A DNA stretch of 64,000 nucleotides, from assembly GCF_003675855.1 (NCBI RefSeq), contig NZ_RCIH01000003.1, positions 62,001 through 126,000 on the forward strand. Reading direction: 5' to 3'. Origin of the DNA: Halostella salina (GTDB lineage: Archaea; Halobacteriota; Halobacteria; Halobacteriales; Natronoarchaeaceae). Shown here piece after piece: positions 19,264 through 28,600 of this stretch. The first letter of the stretch is position 1. Each line of letters begins with the position of its first letter. The position numbers and the translations under genes are program-made. The notes beneath the pieces were generated by a model. The model saw nothing but the letters and a program-made list of their open reading frames with translations. It had not been told where the DNA came from and made no database searches.

Positions 19264-20344
19264 CACCGACGCCGACGCACGGGAGGAGTTGATCGAACTC
19301 GCCGCCGAGTTCTACGACCAGTTCGAGGAGGGCGACGTGCCGGAGATGACGCTGCCCACCCGGACCAAGAGCAACATCGAGTACGACGAGGAGAAGAACG
19401 TCTGGGTGTACGGCGACCGGCAGAGCACCCGGTCGGCCAACAGCGTCCGCGGGGCGCGCAAGCTGCTGAAGGCGATCTACACCATCGACTTCCTCGCCGA
19501 CCAGCTGGACGAGGACCGCTCGTCGACCCTGCGTGAGCTGTACTACCTCTCCGAGTCGTGGGAGACCGAGGAGGCGCAGTTCAACAGTCAGGACGAGTCG
19601 AACCAGCTCATCGAGGACCTGGAGATCGTCTCGGAGGTCAAACGCGAGGACTTCCACATGCGCCCGGAGGAGTCCGGCGCGAAGGTGATGGGGCCGCTGC
19701 TCCTGCGGGAGCAGACGAACCGCGGCGACCGGGAGATCCACTGTCAGAAGGACGTGGGCCAGGGCGGCTACCAGATCCCGAACAACCCGGACACCATCGA
19801 GTTCCTCGACAACGACGCGGCGTTCGTCCTCGCCGTGGAGACCGGCGGCATGCGCGACCGGCTGGTCGAGAACGGCTTCGACGACGAGCACGACGCCCTC
19901 GTCGTCCACCTCGGCGGCCAGCCCGCCCGGGCGACCCGGCGGCTCATCAAGCGACTGCACGACGAACTGGAGCTGCCGGTCACGGTGTTCACTGACGGCG
20001 ACCCGTGGTCGTACCGCATCTTCGGGTCGGTCTCCTACGGGTCGATCAAGAGCGCGCACCTCTCGGAGTACCTCGCCACGCCGGAGGCCCAGTTCATCGG
20101 CATCCAGCCCGCCGACATCGTGGAGTACGACCTTCCGACGGACCCGCTCAGCGACTCCGACATGAACGCCCTGGAGTCGGAACTGGAGGACCCGCGCTTC
20201 CAGACCGACTACTGGAAGGAGCAGATCGAGCTCCAGCTCGAGATCGACAAGAAGGCGGAGCAGCAGGCGCTCGCGTCGCGCGGGCTGGACTTCGTCACCG
20301 AAACCTACCTCCCCGAACGGCTCGGTGAGATGGGCGTGCTCTAG
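19253..20344 (+). CDS. top6A: DNA topoisomerase VI subunit A
   Basis: A 363-residue Spo11-like DNA-cleaving subunit. The catalytic tyrosine is in [11 protein letters not shown] at about residue 95-100, within the winged-helix domain. The TOPRIM domain has the conserved glutamate in VETGG and the metal-binding DGDPWSYRI near residue 248. The ATG at 19253 lies inside the last codons of top6B. Archaeal Top6A normally spans 360-390 residues, so the gene is complete. Confidence 0.97.
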   Translation: MSTDTDADAREELIELAAEFYDQFEEGDVPEMTLPTRTKSNIEYDEEKNVWVYGDRQSTRSANSVRGARKLLKAIYTIDFLADQLDEDRSSTLRELYYLSESWETEEAQFNSQDESNQLIEDLEIVSEVKREDFHMRPEESGAKVMGPLLLREQTNRGDREIHCQKDVGQGGYQIPNNPDTIEFLDNDAAFVLAVETGGMRDRLVENGFDDEHDALVVHLGGQPARATRRLIKRLHDELELPVTVFTDGDPWSYRIFGSVSYGSIKSAHLSEYLATPEAQFIGIQPADIVEYDLPTDPLSDSDMNALESELEDPRFQTDYWKEQIELQLEIDKKAEQQALASRGLDFVTETYLPERLGEMGVL

Positions 20345-20417
20345 CGACGGCTAGCTGCTCCGACCTATCAGCCGGCGGTCCACGGCGCATAAACTGCTTC
20401 CTGCCGTACGATACGGT

Positions 20418-20594
20418 ATGGCACACTCTCCGGAGAAACCCGAGCGGTACGTCTGCACGAACTGTCTGGTCGTCAGCGTCGGCGTCGTCGAGCACACGGA
20501 CGGCGGCCACCAGTACGACCCGCCCACAAGGTGTAGCGCGTGCGGCGAGACCGACTTCGTCGAGGAGTCGCAGTACCCCCACCAGCACGGCTGA
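20418..20594 (+). CDS. Small zinc-ribbon protein, 58 residues
   Basis: A short frame, ATG at 20418 to TGA at 20592-20594, encoding 58 residues. Two CxxC knuckles are separated by about 28 residues: VCTNC near residue 13 and RCSACG near residue 41, followed by ETDFVEE. The spacing and acidic composition fit haloarchaeal one-domain zinc-ribbon proteins, which often act as small regulators or RNA-binding adaptors. It starts 73 bases after top6A. No specific function is recognised. The cysteine pattern and the halophilic composition make chance unlikely. Confidence 0.7.
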   Translation: MAHSPEKPERYVCTNCLVVSVGVVEHTDGGHQYDPPTRCSACGETDFVEESQYPHQHG

Positions 20595-20619
20595 AGGTGA
20601 TCGCGCGGTCCCCCCGTCC

Positions 20620-22305
20620 TCACTGCTCGTCGGCCAGCCGTTCGACGCGCTCCAGCGTGTCGGCGTCGTCGGGGTCCACGTCGTCACGCACCGCGAGGAA
20701 CCGGGGGAACCGGAGCGCGTACCCCGAGGAGTACGTCGGCGATTTCTGGATCTCCTCGTAGCCGACCTCGAAGACGACCGCGGGGTCGATCTCCACTTCC
20801 TGCCCGTCCTCCGCAAGGATGTGGGGTTCGAGCAGGTCGGTCAGATCCGCGAGTTCCTCGTCGGTGATCCCGGTCGCGACCTTGCCGAGCGTCTCGTAGC
20901 CGTCGCCCGACTCCTGCCCGGACGCGTCCCCGGCCCGCGCCGAGAGCAGGAAGGTCCCAAGGTGATTCGCGCGGCGGCCCTCGCCCCACTCCGCGCCGGT
21001 GACGACAAGATCCAGCGTCTCAACGTCGGGTTTGCGCTTCCGCCAGTGCTTCCCCCGGCGGCCCGGGGAGTACGGCGAGTCGGGGTTCTTGAGCATGATC
21101 CCCTCGTGGCCGGCGTCAAGCGAGTCGGCCTCGATGGCGGCTATCTCGTCCGGGTCGTCGCTGATCCACAGCGTCGACAGCCCCTCGCCGTCCGGCAGGA
21201 CCGCCTCCAGCCGCTCGTGGCGCTCGGAGAGCGGCGCGTCGAGCAGGTCGTCGCCGGCGTGGTGGAGGCAGTCGAAGAACACGGGCCGGACCGCCACTTC
21301 CTCGCGGGCGGCGGCAACGTCGTGTTTCCGGCGGAAGCGCCGCAGGACCTCCTGAAACGGAAGTGGATCGCCGTCGTCGTCGACCGCGACCACCTCGCCG
21401 TCGAGGATGACGGGGTCGTCGATGCGCTCCGCGGCGAACTCGACCACCTCCGGGAGCGCGTCGGTCACGTCCTCCATGTTCCGGGAGAAGACGCGGGTGT
21501 CGCCGGCCGGGTCGTGGTGGAGGGCGACCCGCGCGCCGTCGTACTTCCACTCGACGGCGGCGGCGTCCCAGTCGTCCAGCGCGCCGCTCACGGTGCCGGT
21601 CTGGGCGAGCATCGACTGGACCGGGCGGCCGACCTCCAGGCGCATCGCGTCCAGCCCCTCGACCCCCTCGTCGCGGGCGACGGCGGCCACTTCGCCGTAG
21701 TCGTTCGACACCTGAAGCGCGCGTTCGACGGCGTCGACGGGCACGTCGAAGGCCTCGGCGGTCGCGTCCCGGACGGCCCCCTCGCCGACGCCGATCCGCA
21801 TCTCCGAGAGAACGATCCGCGCGAGGTAGCGCGCTTCGTCCGGGGAACAGCGGTTGAACAGGCCGAAGAGGAGGTCGATCTTCGCGTCCTGGCTCCCCTC
21901 CCCCTCGGTCGCGGCCAGCGTCGCCAGTTCGTCGGCCACCTCGCCGACCGTCAGGCCGTCGTCGCCCGCCCCGCCGGCGAACGCGCCGAGACCGCGCTGG
22001 CCCCCGAACTCGTAGCTGGCGGCCACCTCGCCGATCTCGCCGCGGTCGGCGAGGCGGTCCTCCACGTCGTCGGCGGAGACGTTCTGCCCCGCCGCCCGGG
22101 CGATCGCCTCGTAGCAGTAGTTCGGCCCGATGTCGAGCGTCGTCGAGTCCCACGCGGGGAAGACGCGACCCTGCACGAACCGGGCGACGGTCGGCAGGTC
22201 GTCGTCCGCGGCGCGGAGCAGGTCGGTGAGGCGGTCGACTATCTCCAGGTCGGCCGTCTCGGCCTCGATCGCCGCCGCGCGGTCGGCGAACTCCTCGAAC
22301 TCCAT
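20620..22305 (-). CDS. lig: ATP-dependent DNA ligase
   Basis: A 561-residue replicative-type archaeal DNA ligase that seals nicks, for example between Okazaki fragments. The nucleotidyl-lysine motif I (EWKYDGARV) puts the adenylated lysine at residue 254. Motif III (FDCLHH), motif IV (HEGIMLKN) and motif V (WRKRKP) follow, with an OB-fold domain ending in EIQKSP and LRFPRFLAVRDD. An N-terminal DNA-binding helical domain covers about residues 1-220. The start at 22305 begins the conserved MEFEEFADRA; the upstream extension is serine/arginine-rich shadow. It diverges from the GCS-like gene with 103 bases between them. Confidence 0.95.
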   Translation of the reverse strand: MEFEEFADRAAAIEAETADLEIVDRLTDLLRAADDDLPTVARFVQGRVFPAWDSTTLDIGPNYCYEAIARAAGQNVSADDVEDRLADRGEIGEVAASYEFGGQRGLGAFAGGAGDDGLTVGEVADELATLAATEGEGSQDAKIDLLFGLFNRCSPDEARYLARIVLSEMRIGVGEGAVRDATAEAFDVPVDAVERALQVSNDYGEVAAVARDEGVEGLDAMRLEVGRPVQSMLAQTGTVSGALDDWDAAAVEWKYDGARVALHHDPAGDTRVFSRNMEDVTDALPEVVEFAAERIDDPVILDGEVVAVDDDGDPLPFQEVLRRFRRKHDVAAAREEVAVRPVFFDCLHHAGDDLLDAPLSERHERLEAVLPDGEGLSTLWISDDPDEIAAIEADSLDAGHEGIMLKNPDSPYSPGRRGKHWRKRKPDVETLDLVVTGAEWGEGRRANHLGTFLLSARAGDASGQESGDGYETLGKVATGITDEELADLTDLLEPHILAEDGQEVEIDPAVVFEVGYEEIQKSPTYSSGYALRFPRFLAVRDDVDPDDADTLERVERLADEQ

Positions 22306-22408
22306 CACCGCCCGGTAGCGCGGGCGGGGAATTAAACGGTCCGGATGGCGACGAGGCCGATCGGGACGAGCCACGGGTTTGAAGACGGTCGCACGCTCAC
22401 GGGGGCGT

Positions 22409-23998
22409 ATGACCGACGACCTCGCCGGGGCAGTCGACGACGTGCTCGACATCGACGCGGCGGAGTTCCAGGACCGCGTGGAGTCCGAGGCCGAGGTGAT
22501 CGTCGACGAGCTGCGGGACGGGACCTTCGACAACCCGCAGGCGATCCTCGGGCTGGAGTACGAGTTCTACGCGGTCTCGGAGCCGCGGCCGGACGCCAGG
22601 AAGGCCGGCGGTGCCGAGGACGCCGGTGACATGCCCACGCTGAAGCGGGTACCGCGACGCCTGCTGGAGCTCATCGGCTTCGAGAAGGAACTGGGGCTGC
22701 ACAACGCCGAGATGACCGTCAGCCCCCAGCCGATGAACGCTCACGGGCTGGCGGCACAGGAGGCGGAGGTGAAAGCCCGGCTGTCGACGGCGCTCGACAC
22801 CACCAAGGCGGAGGGGATGCGGCTGGTCAGCGACGGCATGTGGACCATCCCGCCGGAGGGCGAGACGGCGTCGTCGTACCTCACCGACAGCGTCGAGGAC
22901 CGGGGCGTCCGGATCGCCTCGAACATGAGCGACTCGGTGCGGTACCACGCGATGGCGAACACGGAGCGCGCGACCGCGGCCGGGATGCACGTCAACGCGC
23001 CACACGTCACGCTGGACGCCGACACCGTGATGCCCGAGAGCCTCATCACGTCGATCCAGCCCCACTACCAGGTGCCGCAGGCGGTCGACCTGCCGGACTA
23101 CTTCCGGTACGCGCTCCGGGTCGCCGGGCCGCTGCTCGCGCTCGGCGTCAACTCCCCCTTCTTCCCGCCGGACCTGTACGACGACGACGCCGACCCCGAG
23201 ACGATCCTCTCGGACGCGTGGATGGAAAACCGGATCAGCGTGTTCGAGACGGTGCTGAACGCCGAGCACGACACCGCCGGCAAGGTGCGGTTCCCGCGGG
23301 ACATCGACAGCGTCGAGGACGCCGTCCGCCGGATCGCCGAGGACGACACGCTCGTCCCGATGCCCGTCGAGGAGGGCGACCGCTTCGACGACAGGTTCGC
23401 CCACTTCCGGCTGAAACACGGCACGTTCTGGCGGTGGGTCAGGCCGGTGTTCGGCGGCCCGGACCGCTCGTCGGCCAACGCCCGGATCGAGTTCCGCCCC
23501 GTCCCCGCCCAGCCGACCGTCCGTGACTCCGTCGCCGTGCTCGCCGCCTTCGCGGGGCTGATGGAGAGCCTGCCGCGGCTGGAACATCCCGTCGCGGAAC
23601 TGGACTGGGAGACGGCCCGTGATAACTTCTACGCCGCCATGCGCGACGGGCTGGACGCCGACCTGCGCTGGATCCCGAACGACGGCCAGGAGACGAGCGA
23701 CTTCGAGGCCGTCTACGCCGACCTGTTCGACCACGCCGAGGCGGGACTGCAGGCACGGGGGCTCTCCGACGAGGAGGCGGCGAAGTACCTCTGGCCCCTG
23801 CGCCAGCGGGCGCGCCACCGGCTGACGCCGGCCGGCTGGAAACACGAGCAAGTTCGGCAACGGCTGTACGACGGGGCCACGTTCGAGGAGGCGGTCCACG
23901 GCATGCAACGGGAGTACGTCGACCGCCAGCGCGACACCCTGATCGAGGGGAGCTTCGCGGACTGGGTCGACGACAGCCGGCTAGCCGGAAGCGATTAG
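22409..23998 (+). CDS. Glutamate-cysteine ligase-like (GCS2-type fold) protein
   Basis: A 529-residue protein. LGLEYEFYAV near residue 47 matches the start of carboxylate-amine/glutamate-cysteine ligases, and HNAEMTVSPQP (about 98), SANARIEFRPVPAQPT (about 358) and other ATP/metal-binding-like segments follow. Haloarchaea use gamma-glutamylcysteine as their main thiol, but their GshA is about 360 residues. This longer form may be a paralogue with a different substrate, so the reaction is not assigned. It begins with an acidic leader at the ATG at 22409; the longer open frame upstream overlaps the ligase promoter region. CofD follows 24 bases later on the same strand. Confidence 0.6.
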   Translation: MTDDLAGAVDDVLDIDAAEFQDRVESEAEVIVDELRDGTFDNPQAILGLEYEFYAVSEPRPDARKAGGAEDAGDMPTLKRVPRRLLELIGFEKELGLHNAEMTVSPQPMNAHGLAAQEAEVKARLSTALDTTKAEGMRLVSDGMWTIPPEGETASSYLTDSVEDRGVRIASNMSDSVRYHAMANTERATAAGMHVNAPHVTLDADTVMPESLITSIQPHYQVPQAVDLPDYFRYALRVAGPLLALGVNSPFFPPDLYDDDADPETILSDAWMENRISVFETVLNAEHDTAGKVRFPRDIDSVEDAVRRIAEDDTLVPMPVEEGDRFDDRFAHFRLKHGTFWRWVRPVFGGPDRSSANARIEFRPVPAQPTVRDSVAVLAAFAGLMESLPRLEHPVAELDWETARDNFYAAMRDGLDADLRWIPNDGQETSDFEAVYADLFDHAEAGLQARGLSDEEAAKYLWPLRQRARHRLTPAGWKHEQVRQRLYDGATFEEAVHGMQREYVDRQRDTLIEGSFADWVDDSRLAGSD

Positions 23999-24022
23999 GG
24001 AGGGGGCTGAGATACCCGAACC

Positions 24023-25015
24023 ATGGTGACGTTTCTCTCCGGCGGGACCGGGACGCCGAAGCTCCTGGACGGCGCGGCGGCCGCGTTCTCGCCCGCTGAC
24101 ACCACGGTCGTCGCCAACACCGGCGACGACGTGGAACTCGGGGGACTGCTGGTCTGTCCGGACCTGGACACCCTGATATTCCAGGGTGCGGGGCTGCTCG
24201 ACCGGGACACCTGGTGGGGGATCGACGGCGACACCGAGCGAACGCACGACGGCCTCGGCGACATCGCCGCGGCGCTGGACCTGAACACCGGGCCGCAGTA
24301 CCTCCCGGACAGCCGACAGACGGCGGGGCGGCCGCTCGCCGCGTGGCGGCGCTTCTCCGGCGTCGGCGAGTTCATGACGATCGGCGACCGCGACCGGGCG
24401 ATCCACATCACGCGAACGAGCCTCATCGACGAGGGACACACCCTCTCGGAGGTGACGGACCGCTTCGTCGACGGGTTCGACCTCGCCGTCGACCTGCTCC
24501 CGATGAGCGACGACCCCGTGGCGAGCCTGATCCACACGCCCAATGGGAAACAGCATTTCCAGGAGTTCTGGGTCGCCAACCGCGGCGAGCCGACGGTCGA
24601 GCAGGTGGAGTTCCGCGGGGCGTCCGAGGCCGAGCCGGCCCCGGGCGTGTTAGAGGCCCTTGAGGACGACGTGGTGATCGGCCCGTCGAACCCCGTCACG
24701 AGCATCGGCCCGATGCTTTCGATCGACGGCATCGGCGAGGCGCTTCAGGAGACCACCGTCGTCGCGGTCTCGCCGTTCGTCGAGGACGAGGTGTTCTCCG
24801 GCCCGGCCGGGAAACTCATGGAAGCGGTCGGCGGCGAGGCGTCGACGGCGGGGCTGAAGACGGCCTACCCCTTCGCCGACGCGTTCGTGCTGGACGAGGA
24901 CGACGACACCGAGTTCTCGGAGCCGGTCGTCCGGACCGACACGGAGATAACCGGCCCCGACGACGCCGCCCGCGTCGCGGAAGCCGCGGCGAAGGTGCTG
25001 GAGGTGGCGACGTAG
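24023..25015 (+). CDS. cofD: 2-phospho-L-lactate transferase CofD
   Basis: A 330-residue enzyme that transfers the 2-phospho-L-lactate (or phosphoenolpyruvate-derived) moiety to the deazaflavin Fo in coenzyme F420 synthesis. The N-terminal [14 protein letters not shown] loop, VVANTGDD, the DRDTWWGI segment and [13 protein letters not shown] are all family features. The length is typical. Its TAG stop overlaps the GTG start of the next gene by one base, indicating a coupled operon. Haloarchaea are known to make F420, used by oxidoreductases. Confidence 0.93.
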   Translation: MVTFLSGGTGTPKLLDGAAAAFSPADTTVVANTGDDVELGGLLVCPDLDTLIFQGAGLLDRDTWWGIDGDTERTHDGLGDIAAALDLNTGPQYLPDSRQTAGRPLAAWRRFSGVGEFMTIGDRDRAIHITRTSLIDEGHTLSEVTDRFVDGFDLAVDLLPMSDDPVASLIHTPNGKQHFQEFWVANRGEPTVEQVEFRGASEAEPAPGVLEALEDDVVIGPSNPVTSIGPMLSIDGIGEALQETTVVAVSPFVEDEVFSGPAGKLMEAVGGEASTAGLKTAYPFADAFVLDEDDDTEFSEPVVRTDTEITGPDDAARVAEAAAKVLEVAT

Positions 25016-25761
25016 TGTTCCGCCCCCGGGTCGCGCTCGCCAGCCTCAGCGGCGAGGCCGACGCCGACTGGGCGCTGGCGGCCCGGGCGTACGCGGGCGC
25101 GGCCTTTCTCGGCGGGATCGCGATAGACGAGGCGTCCCGCGAGGCCGCCCGCGAGATGGTCGCCGACCGGGACCGGACCGAGTTCCTGCCGGCCGACCCA
25201 TTCGTGTTCGTCGACGACCAGCTTGCCGCACTCGACGGCGAACCGATACGTGCCGGGATCAACGTTCGGAGCGCGACGGTCGACCCGGTCCGGGACGCCG
25301 CGCGGATCTGTGCCGACCACGGCGCGGTCCTCGAAGTCAACGCCCACTGCCGGCAGGCGGAGCTCTGCGCCGCGGGCTGCGGGCAAACGCTCCTGCGCGA
25401 TACGGAGCGCCTCTGCGAGTACGTCCGCGCCGCCGCCGGGACGGGCGCGCCGGTGAGCGTGAAGGTCCGCACGGAGGTGCCCGGCGTCGACCTGCCGGCG
25501 ACCGCCCGGCGGGTCGCCGAGGCGGGGGCCGACGCCGTCCACGTCGACGCGATGGACTCCGAGGCGGTCGTCGCGGACGTGGTCGACCGGGCGGACGCGT
25601 TCGTGATCGCCAACAACGGCGTCCGGGGGCGCGAGAGCGTCGCGGAGTACTTCGAGTACGGCGCGGACGCGGTGAGCGTGGGCCGGCCGAGCGACGACCC
25701 CGACGTGCTCGCGCGGGTCCGTCGGGCGGTCGACGAGCTCGCCGTCGACGCCCACGCATAA
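25015..25761 (+). CDS. tRNA-dihydrouridine synthase-like TIM-barrel protein
   Basis: A 248-residue FMN-type TIM barrel starting with GTG at 25015, one base inside cofD. The centre has NAHCRQAELCAAGCGQTLL, which aligns with the Dus motif N-x-GCP...G-x-G-x-x-LL and keeps the cysteine. VSVKVRTEVPG and NNGVRGRESV...GADAVSVGR follow the Dus phosphate-binding pattern. It is shorter than true Dus enzymes (about 310-330 residues) and lacks the C-terminal helical tRNA-binding domain. It may therefore be a Dus-derived enzyme working in the cofactor cluster rather than on tRNA; that is inference. It is tightly linked to cofD. Confidence 0.72.
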   Translation: MFRPRVALASLSGEADADWALAARAYAGAAFLGGIAIDEASREAAREMVADRDRTEFLPADPFVFVDDQLAALDGEPIRAGINVRSATVDPVRDAARICADHGAVLEVNAHCRQAELCAAGCGQTLLRDTERLCEYVRAAAGTGAPVSVKVRTEVPGVDLPATARRVAEAGADAVHVDAMDSEAVVADVVDRADAFVIANNGVRGRESVAEYFEYGADAVSVGRPSDDPDVLARVRRAVDELAVDAHA

Positions 25762-25787
25762 GTGGCACCGCGCGAAAGGATCCCCCC

Positions 25788-26621
25788 ATGAAAACGCCGG
25801 CGCAGAACGCGGAACTCGCGCTCCTGCTCGAAGTCGCCGGGACCCCCAAGCCGGGGAACGTCGACCGAGAGCGGGAGTACCCTGACCTCCGGTTCGAACA
25901 CTTCCTCGCGGGCGCGGTCGGCGCGCGCGACGGTCTCGACATGGCGGCCGACGGCGCGCCGGTCGGCGAGGCGTTCGAGCGCGCCGTCGAGGGGATGAGC
26001 GACCAGCGCGGCGGCAACACGCAGTTCGGCGCGTTGCTCCTGCTCGTTCCGCTCGTTCAGGCGGCCGACGACCTCACGCCCGAGGGAGCGACCGCGGTCA
26101 CGGAGAACACGACGGTCGACGACGCCGCCGGCTTCTACCGCGCGTTCGACCACGTCGACGTGGACGCGGGTAAGCTACCCGCGGACGCCGAGGCGCTGGA
26201 CGTGCGTCGGGGGAGCGACGCGGTCCCCGATGTCCGCGAGCGGGGCCTGACGCTGTACGACGTGATGGCCGAGAGCGCCGACCGCGACGGCGTCGCCCGG
26301 GAGTGGGTCGGCGGCTTCGAGCGCACGTTCCGTGCCGCGGACCGCATCGCCGCGGGTGACGGCCCGGTCCCCGCCCGGGCGGCCGACACGTTCCTCTGGC
26401 TGCTGTCGCGGCAGCCCGACACGTTCGTCGCCAAGCAACACGGGACCGAGGCGGCCCGGAGCGTCATGGTCCGGGCACAGGAGGCCCGGGAGGGCGGTCC
26501 GGACCTCGTCGCCGCCTTCGCCGACTCGCTGGTCGAGTCGAACGTGAATCCCGGAACGACGGCCGACATCGTGGCGGCGGCGCTGTTCGTCGCGCTCGAA
26601 CGGGACGGTGTCGACGTGTGA
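25788..26621 (+). CDS. CitG/MdcB-like triphosphoribosyl-dephospho-CoA synthase family protein
   Basis: A 277-residue all-helical protein. TPKPGNVDR near residue 18 and the QRGGNTQFGALLLL segment near residue 71 match the CitG family, whose bacterial members attach triphosphoribose to dephospho-CoA for citrate or malonate lyase. No citrate or malonate lyase gene is visible. Archaeal and methylotroph homologues occur with methanopterin-type cofactor genes, so a role in pterin- or ribose-containing cofactor synthesis is possible. It starts 26 bases after the Dus-like gene, and its TGA overlaps the next gene's GTG by four bases. Confidence 0.78.
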   Translation: MKTPAQNAELALLLEVAGTPKPGNVDREREYPDLRFEHFLAGAVGARDGLDMAADGAPVGEAFERAVEGMSDQRGGNTQFGALLLLVPLVQAADDLTPEGATAVTENTTVDDAAGFYRAFDHVDVDAGKLPADAEALDVRRGSDAVPDVRERGLTLYDVMAESADRDGVAREWVGGFERTFRAADRIAAGDGPVPARAADTFLWLLSRQPDTFVAKQHGTEAARSVMVRAQEAREGGPDLVAAFADSLVESNVNPGTTADIVAAALFVALERDGVDV

Positions 26622-27208
26622 GCGGTGCGGACTGGCCGGTCGACCTCGACGGCGTCACCGAATCCGTCGTCACGACCCTCGGGCCGAACGACCTGTGGAA
26701 CGCGGCGGCGCTCGGCCTGCACGCGGGCGACCCCGTCACGGCGACGACGTGGGGCAACACCCGGACCCGCCGGAACTTCGACCGACAGGGCGGCGGCTAC
26801 GTCCAGTTCACGCGGGATCCTCTGTTGTTCGTCGAGGCTGCGCTCTCGATCCACGAGACCGCGGAGCCGGTGCTCGATGCGGCCGATGCCTGGATCGAGG
26901 TCGACGCTGACCGGGTCGACGCCGGCGAGGACGGCGGGACGCGCTGGGAGCGCTGGGAACTGCGTCCCGTCGATTCCGGCGTCGAGCGCGAGGTGGTGCC
27001 GACGACGAACCGCGGCTACTACGCCGTCGTCGAGGCGACGGTCGCGGCCTCCCGGCTCGACGTGGCGGCCTACGACACCGGCACACTGCTCGACCGGCTC
27101 TCGTACTTCGAAGGAATCGTCGAAACCTGCGGCGGCGAGCGCGAACTGGCGGCGTTTGAGCGCCTGACGGAGCTCACCGGGTGGAAATCGCAGAACGAAT
27201 CATTTTAG
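26618..27208 (+). CDS. DUF447 family protein (flavin-reductase-like split barrel)
   Basis: A 196-residue protein starting with GTG at 26618, overlapping the CitG-like stop (GTGA). It has the DUF447 features: LGPNDLWNAAALGLH near residue 20, TTWGNTRTRRNF, and the VPTTNRGYYAVVEATVAASRL segment in the middle. The fold is predicted to bind FMN. DUF447 genes are known from methanogens and in the tetrahydromethanopterin clusters of methylotrophs, usually near CitG-like genes, but their reaction is undefined. The end of this gene also carries the likely promoter of rps17e. Confidence 0.75.
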   Translation: MSGADWPVDLDGVTESVVTTLGPNDLWNAAALGLHAGDPVTATTWGNTRTRRNFDRQGGGYVQFTRDPLLFVEAALSIHETAEPVLDAADAWIEVDADRVDAGEDGGTRWERWELRPVDSGVEREVVPTTNRGYYAVVEATVAASRLDVAAYDTGTLLDRLSYFEGIVETCGGERELAAFERLTELTGWKSQNESF

Positions 27209-27232
27209 GGCCGGACCGGGCAAGAACGGTGT

Positions 27233-27424
27233 ATGCCGATCAAACCCGACTACGTCAAGAAGACCGGGAACGTGCTCCTGGAGCGATACCCGGAGGCGTT
27301 CAGCGCGGACTTCGAGCAGAACAAGGAGAGCGTCACGGCACTCACGAACATCGAGGCCAAGGGCGTCCGGAACCGCATCGCCGGCTACGTCACGCGCAAG
27401 CAGGGCGCGTCCGCGGAAGCGTAA
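27233..27424 (+). CDS. rps17e: 30S ribosomal protein S17e
   Basis: A 63-residue small-subunit protein specific to archaea and eukaryotes. PDYVKKTGNVLLE, FEQNKESV and VRNRIAGYVTRK are the conserved S17e segments. A ttttagg element about 30 bases upstream lies inside the end of the DUF447 gene. A short GC hairpin (GGAGC at 27458-27462, GCTCC at 27467-27471) follows the stop within the 138-base gap to asd. Confidence 0.95.
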   Translation: MPIKPDYVKKTGNVLLERYPEAFSADFEQNKESVTALTNIEAKGVRNRIAGYVTRKQGASAEA

Positions 27425-27562
27425 CGAACCCGAGTTCTCGCCGCGTTCACGTTCCGGGGAGCTGCGGCTCCGTCCCGGCTTCTCTCTCCGATCTGACCGG
27501 ATCGCCTGCAAAAGGTGGTCCCATCCAAACCGTTTTGCGTCGCCGTTGCCGAAGGTAGGGCA

Positions 27563-28597
27563 ATGTCCGTACGAGTAGGCGTGCTTGGCGCGACCGGTGC
27601 GGTCGGCCAGCGACTCATCCAGCTGCTCGACCCGCATCCCGACTTCGAGATCGCAGCGCTCACCGCAAGCGAGGACTCCGCGGGACGACAGTACCGCGAG
27701 GCGGCGAAGTGGCGCGTCGACAGCCCCATCCCCGAAGGGGTTGCCGACAGCACCGTCCACGCGACCGACCCCGACGAAGTCCCCGACGATGTGGATCTGC
27801 TCTTCTCCTCGCTCCCCTCCAGCGTCGGCGAGGCCGTCGAACCCGACTTCGCCGAGGCCGGCTACGTCGTCTCGTCGAACTCCTCGAACGCGCGGCTGGC
27901 CGACGACGTGCCGCTCGTCATCCCGGAGGTCAACCACGACCACCTCGACCTCATCGAGGTCCAGCGCGACGAGCGCGGCTGGGACGGCGCGCTCATCAAG
28001 AACCCCAACTGCTCGACGATCACGATGGTGCCGACGCTCGCGGTCCTCGACCAGTTCGGGCTGGAGCGCGTGCAGGTGTCGACCCTGCAGGCCGTCTCCG
28101 GCGCGGGCTACGACGGCGTCAGCTCCATGGAGATCATCGACAACGTCCTCCCGCACATCGGCGGCGAGGAGGAGAAGATGGAGACCGAATCGCGCAAGCT
28201 GCTCGGCGAGTTCGACGGCGCGGCGCTGTCGTGGCACGACGCCGACGTGTCCGCGTCCTGCAACCGGGTTCCGACGCTCGACGGCCACCTCGAAAACGTC
28301 TGGGCCGAGACCAGCGAGGACGTGACGCCCGACGCCGCCGAGGATGCGTTCCGCGACGCGCCCGGTCTCGACCTGCACTCCTCGCCCGACAGCCTCATCC
28401 GCGTGTTCGAGGACCCGAACCGCCCCCAGCCGCGCCTCGACCGCAACATCGAGGGCGGCCAGGGGATCGCGGTCGGCCCCGTCCAGTCGACGACCGACGG
28501 CCTCCAGTACGACTGTCTCGCCCACAACACCATCCGCGGCGCGGCCGGCGCGAGCGTGCTGAACGGGGAACTGCTGCTCGATCAGGGCTACTTATAA
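27563..28597 (+). CDS. asd: Aspartate-semialdehyde dehydrogenase
   Basis: A 344-residue archaeal/fungal-type enzyme that reduces aspartyl phosphate to aspartate semialdehyde for lysine, threonine and methionine synthesis. The NADP-binding GATGAVGQ is at residues 8-15, the catalytic cysteine in NPNCST is residue 150, and the substrate-binding histidine region lies in SASCNRVP. I chose the ATG at 27563 over an in-frame GTG at 27515, which would add 16 non-conserved residues. The gene ends 3 bases before the stop of the convergent dehydrogenase. Confidence 0.94.
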   Translation: MSVRVGVLGATGAVGQRLIQLLDPHPDFEIAALTASEDSAGRQYREAAKWRVDSPIPEGVADSTVHATDPDEVPDDVDLLFSSLPSSVGEAVEPDFAEAGYVVSSNSSNARLADDVPLVIPEVNHDHLDLIEVQRDERGWDGALIKNPNCSTITMVPTLAVLDQFGLERVQVSTLQAVSGAGYDGVSSMEIIDNVLPHIGGEEEKMETESRKLLGEFDGAALSWHDADVSASCNRVPTLDGHLENVWAETSEDVTPDAAEDAFRDAPGLDLHSSPDSLIRVFEDPNRPQPRLDRNIEGGQGIAVGPVQSTTDGLQYDCLAHNTIRGAAGASVLNGELLLDQGYL

Positions 28598-28600
28598 GCG

